From positions 1 through 10,911 of the forward strand of contig JAKEHX010000061.1 of NCBI GenBank assembly GCA_022614795.1: 10,911 bases of DNA, written 5' to 3'. The stretch is from Planctomycetaceae bacterium (lineage in GTDB: Bacteria > Planctomycetota > Planctomycetia > Pirellulales > Pirellulaceae). The notes beneath the pieces are model-generated. The model was not told the origin of the DNA. It saw nothing but the letters and a program-made list of their open reading frames with translations, and made no database searches. The position numbers and the translations under genes were made by a program. Numbering within the stretch: the first letter of the stretch is position 1; each line of letters opens with the position of its first letter. Shown here piece after piece: positions 1 to 6,173 of this stretch.

Positions 1-99
1 CTCTGACCCGCCTTTACCAAGACCAATTTCCGCCACGCCGCCAGCCCCTGCTAGCAGCGCACGCGGTTCATGCTCCTACAGAAGAAATGGTGCGCTATC

Positions 100-116
100 C
101 CCAAGCGGAGCTTGGG
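100..116. repeat. Short hairpin repeat, GGA/TCC-loop family variant
   Basis: A perfect palindrome with 7-bp arms CCCAAGC and GCTTGGG around the loop GGA. It lies 16 bases upstream of the ybaK Shine-Dalgarno, so it would be in that gene's leader. It shares arm length and loop with the other hairpins in this window but lacks an adjacent GTAG. It is therefore a variant or a separate family. Confidence 0.6.
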
Positions 117-144
117 AACAAGGTGCTCGCTTGGAGAATTGCCG

Positions 145-618
145 ATGGAAACTGTTTTCGACCGCCTGAGCCATAAGCTGGCCGCGGCTGGCGTGAGATT
201 CGACGTGCTTCGCCACACGCCCGTCTTCACGAGCGAAGAGGCGGCGGCGGTCCGCGGCACGTCGCTGGCCAGCGGCGCAAAGGCGCTCGTCTGCAAGGCC
301 GACGATCAGTTCGTGCTGATCGTTCTGCCCGCCGACCGGCGGCTGGCGGGAAAGCTGTTCCGCAAGGCGGCGGGCGCGAAGAGCTTGCGGTTTGCCAGCA
401 AGGAGGAGGTCGAGCAGCTGACCGGCCTGGCGCCGGGATCGATTCCACCGTTTGGCAGCCTGTTCGGACTGCCGACCTGGTGCGATGAGTTGCTCGCCCA
501 GCAGCCGCGGATTAATTTCAACGCCGGCGATCACGCGATTTCGATCAGCCTGGCTTTTGTCGACTTCGTGCAGGTCGAACAGCCGCGGCTGGGGGCGATC
601 TCGGAGGACAAGTTGTAG
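145..618 (+). CDS. YbaK/EbsC-family aminoacyl-tRNA deacylase
   Basis: A 157-aa single-domain protein of the YbaK/ProXp family, which hydrolyses mischarged aminoacyl-tRNA (for example Cys-tRNA-Pro or Ala-tRNA-Pro) in the cytoplasm. The length is normal for a free-standing editing domain. Family features seen are the conserved lysine in ALVCK (K51), the loop GSIPPFG (98-104) and the strand-turn NFNAGDH (124-130). The ATG at 145 is preferred because GGAG lies at 133-136, eight bases upstream. A longer in-frame ATG at 70 would translate straight through a hairpin repeat (100-116) and add 25 residues unlike the family. The stop TAG (616-618) is the TAG of a GTAG that begins the inverted-repeat element downstream. 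The precise tRNA substrate cannot be told from sequence. I am confident of the family and not of the subfamily. Confidence 0.88.
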   Translation: METVFDRLSHKLAAAGVRFDVLRHTPVFTSEEAAAVRGTSLASGAKALVCKADDQFVLIVLPADRRLAGKLFRKAAGAKSLRFASKEEVEQLTGLAPGSIPPFGSLFGLPTWCDELLAQQPRINFNAGDHAISISLAFVDFVQVEQPRLGAISEDKL

Positions 619-693
619 GCACACTCCGTGTGCCGTCTGCTGAGCGAGAGCCGGCGACTGTGGGTTATCAGACGGCACACGGAGTGTGCCTAC
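615..693. repeat. Inverted hairpin pair (REPIN-like, TCC loop) between convergent genes
   Basis: Positions 615-639 and 669-693 are perfect 25-bp inverted repeats separated by 29 bases. Each arm is itself a hairpin: GGCACAC-TCC-GTGTGCC at 618-634, and the complementary orientation with loop GGA at 674-690. The outer ends are GTAG (615-618) and CTAC (690-693). The pair lies between the convergent ybaK and mutY. It could act as a bidirectional terminator in RNA form, although no T-run follows. A 26-bp segment (671-696) recurs, reverse-complemented, at 10468-10493. Confidence 0.85.
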
Positions 694-696
694 TAC

Positions 697-1788
697 TTAG
701 ACGAGCTGGGCCAGCTTGCGGCCGGTCGTACTGAGCGGCAGGGCGGCCAGCTGGCTCGGCAAGACCCAGCGGACGGCAGCGGATGATTTTGAATTGCCTC
801 GCTGACGCTTCGGGTTGGTGTTGCAGGTTGCTGCGTAGCATTCGAGCGTGATGCGGAAGCGAGTGACGCCATGCTTGAGCGTGACCAGTCGTTCGCCGGG
901 CTCAACGTCCACGGCGGTCAGCGCGGCAACCTGAGGAGCAATCTCGTCGCGGCTGCCGGCGAACCGTGGAAAATCCCAGAGGCCCGCCCAGCGCTCGCCG
1001 GGTTGGCACTGACGAACGAGGACTTTCCGCCCGCGGCGGACGACGACGGCGATCTCGCGGACAAGTTCGTATTTGGTCCTTGTCGGCGGCTTGGGGATCT
1101 TCTCGACGAGCTGCTCGGCCCGCGCGCGGCAGTGCATCGCGACGGGGCAGGCGTCGCAGGCGGGCGCGCGGAGCGAGCAAACCTCGCTGCCCAGTTCCAT
1201 CAGCGCCTGGTTGAATGCGCCGCAGTCGCGCGCCGGCAGCAGCGTCTCGGCCAGTGACCAGAGGTGTTTCTGCCCAGCAGATGACGCGGGATCGCCCCGA
1301 TAGCCAGCGAGCCGGCTGAGGACGCGGACCGTGTTGGCTTCGAGAATCGGCAGGCGTGCATCCAGACCGATCGAGAGGATCGCGCCCGCGGTGTAGCGTC
1401 CGATGCCGGGCAAAGAGCGAACGGCAGCGTACGTTGTGGGGAACCGCCCGCCGTGCTCGCGGGCCATGCACTGCGCCGCGGCATGGAGCTGCCTGGCGCG
1501 GCGGTAGTAGCCGAGTCCTTCCCAGAGGCGCAGGACCTGCTGCTCGTCGGCCTGGGCGAGCGAGTGAACGTCCGGAAATTGGGCCAGAAAGCGATGGTAG
1601 TACGGCACAACGGTGGCCACCTGCGTCTGCTGGAGCATGATTTCGCTCACCCAGATGGCGTAGAGATCCTTGGTTTGCCGCCAGGGAAGGTCGCGTGCGG
1701 CGCGGCGAAACCAGGCAAGCAATCGGCGGGAGAAGTTGCGGCGCTGGGCGGTAGATGTGGCAAGGGTGGAGGCGGCGCGGTCGTCCAT
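697..1788 (-). CDS. mutY: A/G-specific adenine glycosylase MutY (Glu in place of catalytic Asp)
   Basis: A 363-aa base-excision-repair enzyme of the HhH-GPD superfamily that removes adenine paired with 8-oxoguanine. Seen in order: the catalytic-Glu motif WVSEIMLQQTQV (46-57, Glu49); the helix-hairpin-helix SLPGIGRYTAGA (125-136); PILEANTVRV (147-156); and the [4Fe-4S] ligands C204, C211, C214, C220 with the classic 6-2-5 spacing. A C-terminal NUDIX-like 8-oxoG-recognition domain runs from about 240 to 363. Two things are odd. The position usually held by catalytic Asp (Asp138 in E. coli, in LDGNV) is Glu150. A repeat-encoded peptide TNPKRQRG sits at 324-331 in the C-domain. The FSH loop of canonical MutY aligns with VTR (308-310). 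The ATG at 1788 is chosen because the extension to 2037 reads through hairpin repeats. No clear Shine-Dalgarno is seen. Confidence 0.93.
   Translation of the reverse strand: MDDRAASTLATSTAQRRNFSRRLLAWFRRAARDLPWRQTKDLYAIWVSEIMLQQTQVATVVPYYHRFLAQFPDVHSLAQADEQQVLRLWEGLGYYRRARQLHAAAQCMAREHGGRFPTTYAAVRSLPGIGRYTAGAILSIGLDARLPILEANTVRVLSRLAGYRGDPASSAGQKHLWSLAETLLPARDCGAFNQALMELGSEVCSLRAPACDACPVAMHCRARAEQLVEKIPKPPTRTKYELVREIAVVVRRGRKVLVRQCQPGERWAGLWDFPRFAGSRDEIAPQVAALTAVDVEPGERLVTLKHGVTRFRITLECYAATCNTNPKRQRGNSKSSAAVRWVLPSQLAALPLSTTGRKLAQLV
797..820 (-). repeat. Repeat-derived segment coding TNPKRQRG inside mutY
   Basis: On the minus strand this in-frame 24-base segment encodes TNPKRQRG between two strands of the MutY C-terminal domain, where the family normally has only a short loop. 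From memory, the peptide NPKRQRG recurs in unrelated planctomycete proteins and spurious ORFs, which points to a dispersed DNA repeat. Only one copy is present in this window, so the repeat status rests on recollection. Confidence 0.5.
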
Positions 1789-1866
1789 GACGGAGTCTGG
1801 ATGGCGTAGATCGAAGGGCCAGGCCGAGTCAGTATGCCACTGGCGCCGCCGTCGAGGAAGTCCACC

Positions 1867-1937
1867 GTAGACCTCACGCTCCGCGTGAGGGGTCATCACG
1901 CGGAGCGTGATGGCTACGATGCCCGCGTGAGGCCTAC
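1867..1937. repeat. Inverted hairpin pair (REPIN-like, TCC loop) plus a half copy
   Basis: Two 8-bp hairpins are present: CCTCACGC-TCC-GCGTGAGG (1872-1890) and CATCACGC-GGA-GCGTGATG (1894-1912). They are in opposite orientation, bounded by GTAG at 1867-1870 and CTAC at 1914-1917. The outermost stem base pairs differ between the two (CCT/AGG versus CAT/ATG) yet remain paired, which is compensatory change. A third, half-length copy follows: one arm and its CTAC at 1925-1937, without loop or second arm. The cluster lies about 80 bases upstream of the mutY start. Confidence 0.8.
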
Positions 1938-2056
1938 GATGAGGAACCTTTGGCCCTGCGTCGCACGCGCGGCCCGGGGATGCTAAAATCGCGGCGCTTG
2001 AGCCACCTCCTGATGATTTCCCCGAGCGGCAGCACAACTCGGCGGCAGCATGGCAC

Positions 2057-2128
2057 GTAGCCGAAAAGCGCCAGAGTTCGGGTTGGTTGTGGGAGCAAGC
2101 CCGCCCGAAGTCTGGCGACTTCGGCTAC
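2057..2128. repeat. Inverted hairpin pair (REPIN-like, GCCA loop) in the glgC leader
   Basis: The right unit is perfect: arms CCGAAGTC (2105-2112) and GACTTCGG (2117-2124) around TGGC, followed by CTAC at 2125-2128. The left unit begins with GTAG at 2057-2060 and keeps GCCA and the TTCGG arm, but it is degraded, with several mismatches in the left arm (2061-2069). The pair ends 41 bases before the glgC start codon, so it would be in the glgC leader if transcription starts upstream of it. Confidence 0.75.
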
Positions 2129-2169
2129 GAATGCAAGGCCGCATCGAGCGGTCAGCCTAGAGACGCAGC

Positions 2170-3420
2170 ATGAAGAACACGTTGGCGGTGATCCTGGCGG
2201 GAGGCAAGGGGACGCGCCTCGAGCCGCTCACGCGCGACCGGGCCAAGCCGGCGGTGCCTTTTGGCGGCCTCTATCGGATCATCGATTTCACGCTGTCGAA
2301 CTGCCTCAACAGCGAAATCCGCCGCCTGCTCATGCTCACGCAGTACAAGGCGATGAGCCTCGACCGGCACATCAACCAGGGGTGGCGGCACTATTTCAAC
2401 CGCGAGCTGGGGGAGTTCATCGACGTCGTGCCGCCGCAGCAGCGGATCGACGAGCAGTGGTACCAGGGGACGGCCGACGCGGTCTATCAGAACATCTACG
2501 TGCTCGAGAAGGAGCGGCCCGAGCATGTGGTCATTCTGGCCGGCGACCACATCTACAAGATGAACTACAAGTCGATGGTCCAGTATCACAAGGAGGTCGG
2601 CGCGGACTTGACGATCGGCGCGCTCCGCGTGTCCAAAGACGCCGCGACGCAGTTCGGCGTCATGCAGATCGACACCGCGCAGCGGATCGTCGGGTTTGAG
2701 GAAAAATCGCCCACGCCCAAGACTATCCCCGGCGACGACCGGCATTGCCTGGCGTCGATGGGCATTTACGTGTTTACCGCCCGGTTCCTGTTCGAGCAGC
2801 TCTGCCGCGATGCCACCCGCCCCGGCAGCCGGCACGATTTCGGCCGTGACATCGTTCCGTCGGTGATCGATACGCACAAGGTATTCGCATTTCCGTTTCG
2901 CGACGAAAACCGCAAAGGTGATGCGTATTGGCGCGACGTGGGCACGCTCGATGCTTATTTCGACGCCAACATGGACCTGATCGGCATCGATCCGCAGCTC
3001 AACATGTACGACGAGGCGTGGCCCGTGCGCACCTTTCAGGCCAACTTGCCGCCGCCGAAATTCGTGTTCGGCAGCCGGGGAGAATTGGACCGTGTCGGGC
3101 GGGCCCTGGACAGCGTCGTCTGCCAGGGAACGATCGTTTCGGGGGGGCTGGTCGAGCGGTGCATCCTCTCTCCGCGGGTCCGCGTCAACAGCTACGCCCA
3201 CGTCGCCGATTCGATCATATTTGAAGGGGTCGACGTCGGCCGGCACGCGCGCATTCGCCGCGCGATCATCGACAAGTGGGTCAAAGTGCCGCCGGGGCTG
3301 GAGATTGGCTACGACCTGGAGCTGGACCGCCGCCGCGGGTTGACGGTGAGCGACGGCGGCGTGGTGGTCATCGCCAAGGGTGACGGCCTGGAGCACATGG
3401 GCAATTCGGTGCGCAGCTAG
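2170..3420 (+). CDS. glgC: Glucose-1-phosphate adenylyltransferase (ADP-glucose pyrophosphorylase)
   Basis: A 416-aa cytoplasmic enzyme making ADP-glucose from ATP and glucose 1-phosphate, the committed step of bacterial glycogen synthesis. The nucleotidyltransferase domain shows GGKGTRLEPLT (11-21), KPAVPFGG (26-33), the YRIIDF-LSN block (35-44), QWYQGTADAVYQN (97-108), the catalytic-metal motif AGDHIYK (D126), FEEK with the Glc-1-P lysine (K179) and YWRDVGT (253-259). The C-terminal left-handed beta-helix (about 300-385) is the allosteric and oligomerisation domain. The length is typical of the family. The start at 2170 coincides with the family N-terminus, though the ribosome binding site is weak. 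It stands alone, with no other glg gene nearby. Confidence 0.96.
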   Translation: MKNTLAVILAGGKGTRLEPLTRDRAKPAVPFGGLYRIIDFTLSNCLNSEIRRLLMLTQYKAMSLDRHINQGWRHYFNRELGEFIDVVPPQQRIDEQWYQGTADAVYQNIYVLEKERPEHVVILAGDHIYKMNYKSMVQYHKEVGADLTIGALRVSKDAATQFGVMQIDTAQRIVGFEEKSPTPKTIPGDDRHCLASMGIYVFTARFLFEQLCRDATRPGSRHDFGRDIVPSVIDTHKVFAFPFRDENRKGDAYWRDVGTLDAYFDANMDLIGIDPQLNMYDEAWPVRTFQANLPPPKFVFGSRGELDRVGRALDSVVCQGTIVSGGLVERCILSPRVRVNSYAHVADSIIFEGVDVGRHARIRRAIIDKWVKVPPGLEIGYDLELDRRRGLTVSDGGVVVIAKGDGLEHMGNSVRS

Positions 3421-3426
3421 TGGTTA

Positions 3427-3489
3427 CACCGCGCGGTGCTGTCCTTGCACTATACTGCGGCACATGGCACAACTCTGACCAGTTGGTCA
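3427..3489 (+). promoter_or_regulatory. Candidate promoter/operator of the cyclophilin gene
   Basis: A perfect 12-bp palindrome, CACCGCGCGGTG (3427-3438), precedes a good -10 box, TATACT (3451-3456), and sits where the -35 would be expected. Further on is a second symmetric site, TGACCA-GT-TGGTCA (3476-3489), between the -10 and the Shine-Dalgarno. Both could be regulator sites. No -35 consensus is visible and no cognate regulator is identified. Confidence 0.35.
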
Positions 3490-3502
3490 ACGGAAACTGA
3501 AT

Positions 3503-3510
3503 AAAGGAGG
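3503..3510 (+). promoter_or_regulatory. Strong Shine-Dalgarno of the cyclophilin gene
   Basis: AAAGGAGG, a near-perfect match to the anti-Shine-Dalgarno, ends five bases before the ATG at 3516. It is the strongest ribosome binding site in the window and fixes this start. Most neighbours have weak sites, suggesting high expression of this protein. Confidence 0.75.
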
Positions 3511-3515
3511 AAACA

Positions 3516-4082
3516 ATGAGGTTTATCGCAAATAGCATGGCCCTTGCGGCGCTGGTTCTGGCCTGTGGTGCGGCTGCCCTGGCGCAAGACAAGCTGCCCA
3601 AGTGCTTTCTGGACATTACCGCGGACGGAGAAAAACTGGGCCGGATCGTGATCGAATTGCGGTCCGACGTGGTTCCCAAGACGGCCGAGAACTTTCGCGC
3701 GCTCTGCACCGGAGAGAAGGGCTTCGGCTACAAGGGGAGCCCGCTCCACCGGGTCATTCCCGGCTTTATGTGCCAGGGAGGCGATTTCACCAAAGGAGAC
3801 GGCACCGGCGGCAAGTCGATCTATGGCGCAAAATTCGAGGACGAGAATTTCGACCTCAAGCACACGGGGCCGGGAGTCCTGAGCATGGCCAATGCCGGGA
3901 AAAATACGAACGGCTCGCAGTTCTTTATCTGCACGGTGAAAACCGACTACCTCGACGGCAGGCACGTCGTCTTCGGCAAAGTGGTCGAAGGGATGGACGT
4001 CGTGAAAAAAGTCGAGAGCCTGGGTTCCGAATCGGGCCGGACGAAAGCCAAGATTGTGATCAGCGACTGCGGGCAGCTGTAG
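3516..4082 (+). CDS. Secreted cyclophilin-type peptidyl-prolyl isomerase, eukaryote-like
   Basis: A 188-aa proline cis-trans isomerase. Residues 1-23 form a signal peptide with likely cleavage at ALA|QDK, so it should act outside the cytoplasmic membrane. A lipoprotein reading at C17 is possible but its lipobox is poor. The mature part follows cytosolic eukaryotic cyclophilin A closely and carries the eukaryotic-type insertion TGEKGFGYKGS (65-75), IPGFMCQGGDF (81-91), GTGGKSIYG and SMANAG. Catalytic and binding residues map as Arg79, Phe84, Gln87, Ala125, Phe137 and His150. Trp121 of human CypA, which contacts cyclosporin A, is Tyr145 here. The family call is near certain. Whether the eukaryotic likeness reflects transfer or shared retention cannot be settled from one sequence. 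Confidence 0.95.
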   Translation: MRFIANSMALAALVLACGAAALAQDKLPKCFLDITADGEKLGRIVIELRSDVVPKTAENFRALCTGEKGFGYKGSPLHRVIPGFMCQGGDFTKGDGTGGKSIYGAKFEDENFDLKHTGPGVLSMANAGKNTNGSQFFICTVKTDYLDGRHVVFGKVVEGMDVVKKVESLGSESGRTKAKIVISDCGQL

Positions 4083-4145
4083 TCGAACCGCCGGATCCTA
4101 ATCGCGATTCAGCCGCCGGACCGGGCCGCTTCTGGTCTTGGGACA

Positions 4146-4937
4146 TCAGCCCTTTTTAGCCGCCGTCAAGAACTCCAGCACCATTCGATTGACGACATGC
4201 GGGCGCTCCAGTTGCGGCGCGTGGCCGCAGCGGGGAATCATTCGAAACTCAAAGCTGGGGAGGTACTGGACCGCATCATAGACGGCATGTGGATCGACGA
4301 TGCGATCCTCGCTTCCGCAAATCACCAGAGTGGGTCGATGGATGGCGAGCAGTTTATCCCGCACCGAGTGGCTCTTCGTGCTGCGCACCGTTTCAAAGAG
4401 GGCTTGCCGCCAGGCCTTGTTTGCAAATTTCTGCTCATAGTACTTGGCAATCCGTGGGCTGGCCCGACGACGATCGTGGAAGGTGCTTTCCACCAGTCCA
4501 CGGTAATTCCTGTGGCGTGCCCCCTCCATGATCGGCAGGCGCTCCTCCCCGCCGATCCCGGAGGGGCACAGCAGCACCAGCTTGTCCACCTTCTCCTGGT
4601 GACGGGCAGCATATTCGACCGAAACCTGCGCCCCCAGACTGCTCGCAATCACGTGGTAAGGGGGCGCCTGCACGAACCGGTCCAAATACTCCACCAGGCG
4701 ATCGGTGAGAAACTCGATGTCGATCGGCTTCCCTTCCGCCAGTCGCTCCTGAGTGACCGGGCCGCCATACACCAGAATGCCTGGAGCATGGACGTCGAAG
4801 TGACGCTGCCACGCCGTTCGATTCAGATACCAGCTCTCGCCTTGTTCGGCCAGGCCGTTCACCAGAATGAGCGGCTGAGGGCGGCGATACGTGTCCCGCG
4901 AGAGGTTCGTCAAAAGATCGAGGATCGTTGACCACAT
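4146..4937 (-). CDS. Alpha/beta hydrolase fold protein
   Basis: A 263-aa single-domain alpha/beta hydrolase, probably cytoplasmic, with no signal peptide. The catalytic triad can be placed: nucleophile Ser100 in ASSLG (the first Gly of the usual GxSxG elbow is Ala98), Asp211 in CGSEDRIVDP, and His239 in RCGHAPQLERP. The oxyanion-hole segment VNGLAEQGESW lies at 26-36. A cap region with several Arg residues lies between about 130 and 190. The substrate is unknown, since such proteins include esterases, haloperoxidase-like and C-C bond hydrolases. It is convergent with the cyclophilin, 63 bases away, with no clear terminator between. Upstream of its start is the gene-free scar region. Confidence 0.85.
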   Translation of the reverse strand: MWSTILDLLTNLSRDTYRRPQPLILVNGLAEQGESWYLNRTAWQRHFDVHAPGILVYGGPVTQERLAEGKPIDIEFLTDRLVEYLDRFVQAPPYHVIASSLGAQVSVEYAARHQEKVDKLVLLCPSGIGGEERLPIMEGARHRNYRGLVESTFHDRRRASPRIAKYYEQKFANKAWRQALFETVRSTKSHSVRDKLLAIHRPTLVICGSEDRIVDPHAVYDAVQYLPSFEFRMIPRCGHAPQLERPHVVNRMVLEFLTAAKKG

Positions 4938-5254
4938 GGCAGGAGTAGCAATCCGAGGCTATGCGCCGAGTCGAGGCTTGGGAACGGTGTCTGAATTCGG
5001 TAATTCTACTGCCTGGCCACCGCCCGTACAGGCAGGCGCCCCGCCGCCCCATGGGCGGCGGCAAAATTCCAATGGGCGAGGCGCTTTTGCTCTAGCAACG
5101 AGCCCTCTGAATCAGGCGATTCAATTGCCCGGGCGTCCCAGCGTTTCCAAATCCTGGAGGCGCTTGAATGCCTCGGCGGTCATGGCGGCTCCTTGGCGAT
5201 TGGAGGAGATTGAGTGCGCCATGGAGATCGGCGCCACCCAGCTTCGGCTCACCA
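4938..5254. other. Gene-free stretch with GC-rich hairpins
   Basis: No credible gene is seen in these roughly 300 bases. They hold a 7-bp stem CTGCCTG/CAGGCAG with a 13-base loop (5009-5035) and a 9-bp perfect stem CCGCCGCCC/GGGCGGCGG with loop CAT (5041-5061). A 44-codon minus-strand frame (5121-5255) begins at an ATG overlapping the stop of the MFS remnant, in the arrangement of translational coupling. Its sequence is not one I recognise and is probably not a gene. Confidence 0.5.
5041..5061. repeat. Perfect 9-bp GC hairpin, CAT loop
   Basis: CCGCCGCCC pairs fully with GGGCGGCGG around CAT. No GTAG flanks it and the loop differs from the REP-like families, so it is kept separate. It lies between degenerate sequence and the hydrolase start. 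A short A-run after it is too weak to call a terminator. Confidence 0.5.
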
Positions 5255-5356
5255 TCAAGTTTCCGCAACGTCGTGCTTCGCGGCAACCGGCCGCACGAGC
5301 GAGTTGGCCAGCCAGCCCACGGCCAAGAGGCCCGCCATCAGGTACATCGCGATGGC
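5255..5356 (-). pseudogene. 3' remnant of an MFS transporter
   Basis: Read on the minus strand from about 5356, one frame gives AIAMYLMAGLLAVGWLANS followed by a basic tail and a TGA at 5255. This is a hydrophobic helix plus a short basic cytoplasmic tail. It resembles the C-terminus of OFA-family (oxalate/formate antiporter-like) MFS transporters. The upstream continuation (beyond 5356) is not membrane-like and is instead a DUF1553 fragment on the other strand. Only about 34 residues of an expected 400 or more remain, so this is a truncated relic. The subfamily assignment rests on memory of similar C-termini. Confidence 0.55.
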
Positions 5357-5820
5357 TCGTCGATCCGGCCAACCCGCTCGCGCCCCGTGTGGCCGCCAAT
5401 CAGATCTGGCTGCGGCTGTGGGGGCAGGGCCTGGTGCGCACGCCGGAAGATTTTGGCGCCCGCGGCGAGCCTCCGACGCATCCGGAGCTGCTCGATTGGC
5501 TGGCGGCCGAACTGCTCAAGCGCGACAGTCGCAAGACACTGATTCGCGAGATTGCCCGCTCGGCAGTCTATCGCCAGGCGTCCCACCAGCGCAGTGTTCC
5601 TGGCGGCGGGCTGCGCAGCGAACTGATGTCGCTCGATCCCGAGAACCGGCTGCTCGCGCGGCAAAATCGGTTCCGAGTCGAGGCCGAGATCGTCCGCGAC
5701 TTGCAGCTGGCGGCCGGGGGCCTGGACCACCGCCGGCTCACCTTTCCCTACCAGGGCCTCGACCAGCGTTTGACGACCGTGACCCGCCAGGCCCGCATCG
5801 AACCGAAACTGCTTGGCTAG
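5353..5820 (+). pseudogene. Internal fragment of a DUF1553 (PSD1) protein
   Basis: From about 5353 the plus strand encodes WLVDPANPLAPRVAANQIW, then GEPPTHPELLDWLAAELL, YRQASHQRS and LDPENRLLARQNRFRVEAE. This is the conserved start of the PSD1/DUF1553 domain found in large planctomycete secreted proteins that also carry cytochrome-c-like and DUF1549 domains. The N-terminal domains are absent, because upstream sequence is an antisense MFS relic. The family pattern also stops near 5730: the last 30 or so residues before the TAG at 5818 do not continue the domain. It is a fragment lacking both ends. The coding frame itself is intact across roughly 155 codons, suggesting a recent loss. Confidence 0.8.
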
Positions 5821-6043
5821 TGCCAATCGTCCGGCCCGCCGCCAGGTTCGCCGGCCAGGCGTGTTTGCAAAAATGGCAGGCACGGACGACTGCCAAATCA
5901 GGCGTCAATGCGGGCCGCAACTGGCAGCCGGGGCGGGAGTTACGTCAAAACCACCGGCAAGTGAACAAATGGTACAAGATTTGCACCCAGTTCCAGGTGC
6001 GGATCAGCGACTGCCAGTTTGGCATTTTTGGATTGCCAGGTCT

Positions 6044-6066
6044 GGAGTGCGGCGACTTGTCGCCGC
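6044..6066. repeat. Hairpin with 8-bp arms and TT loop, preceded by GGAG
   Basis: GCGGCGAC (6049-6056) pairs perfectly with GTCGCCGC (6059-6066) around TT. GGAG lies at 6044-6047, one base before the stem. Some described REP families use GGAG in place of GTAG, so this may be a third REP-like family. Only one copy is present here. Confidence 0.5.
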
Positions 6067-6115
6067 TTTGGGAATTTCGGATTCAGGCCGCGAAGCTCAG
6101 AGGCTGTTAAAACAC

Positions 6116-6173
6116 GTAGCTGAAGTCGCCAGACTTCAGGAAATCCCGCCTGAACTCTGGCGAGTTCAGCTAC
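6116..6173. repeat. Inverted hairpin pair (REPIN-like, GCCA loop)
   Basis: Two perfect 8-bp hairpins: CTGAAGTC/GACTTCAG around GCCA (6120-6139) and CTGAACTC/GAGTTCAG around TGGC (6150-6169). They are in opposite orientation, with GTAG at 6116-6119 and CTAC at 6170-6173 directly abutting the stems and a 10-base centre. Compared with 2105-2124, stem positions two and six differ with matching changes in the other arm. Confidence 0.85.

Larger units (their letters stand above)
1789..2169. other. Divergent mutY-glgC intergenic region
   Basis: This 381-base gap holds two repeat pairs (1867-1937 and 2057-2128) and about 120 unexplained bases between them. A TAAAAT at 1984-1989 on the plus strand could be a -10 box for glgC, but no convincing -35 hexamer lies at the right distance. 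No credible coding sequence is seen. Confidence 0.5.

Noticed and set aside
3..173. Plus-strand frame open from the window edge, overlapping the ybaK start
   Set aside because: It could be the tail of an upstream gene, but it reads through a hairpin repeat and shows no family likeness.
76..678. 200-codon minus-strand frame opposite ybaK
   Set aside because: It runs through the hairpin repeats at both ends and opposes a recognised gene.
1789..2037. N-terminal extension of mutY to an ATG at 2037
   Set aside because: The added 83 residues are translated hairpin repeats and spacer, and MutY homologues begin near 1788.
1867..2128. CRISPR array suggested by clustered palindromic repeats
   Set aside because: Repeats are inverted pairs, differ in stem sequence, have no regular unique spacers and there are no cas genes.
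2152..3396. 414-codon minus-strand open frame opposite glgC
   Set aside because: It mirrors glgC almost exactly, has no family motif and is His/Arg/Asp-rich in the manner of antisense frames in high-GC genes.
5121..5255. 44-codon minus-strand frame overlapping the MFS remnant's stop by ATGA-like coupling
   Set aside because: The sequence lacks the hydrophobic character of known small MFS partners, resembles nothing known to me and lies in degenerate DNA.
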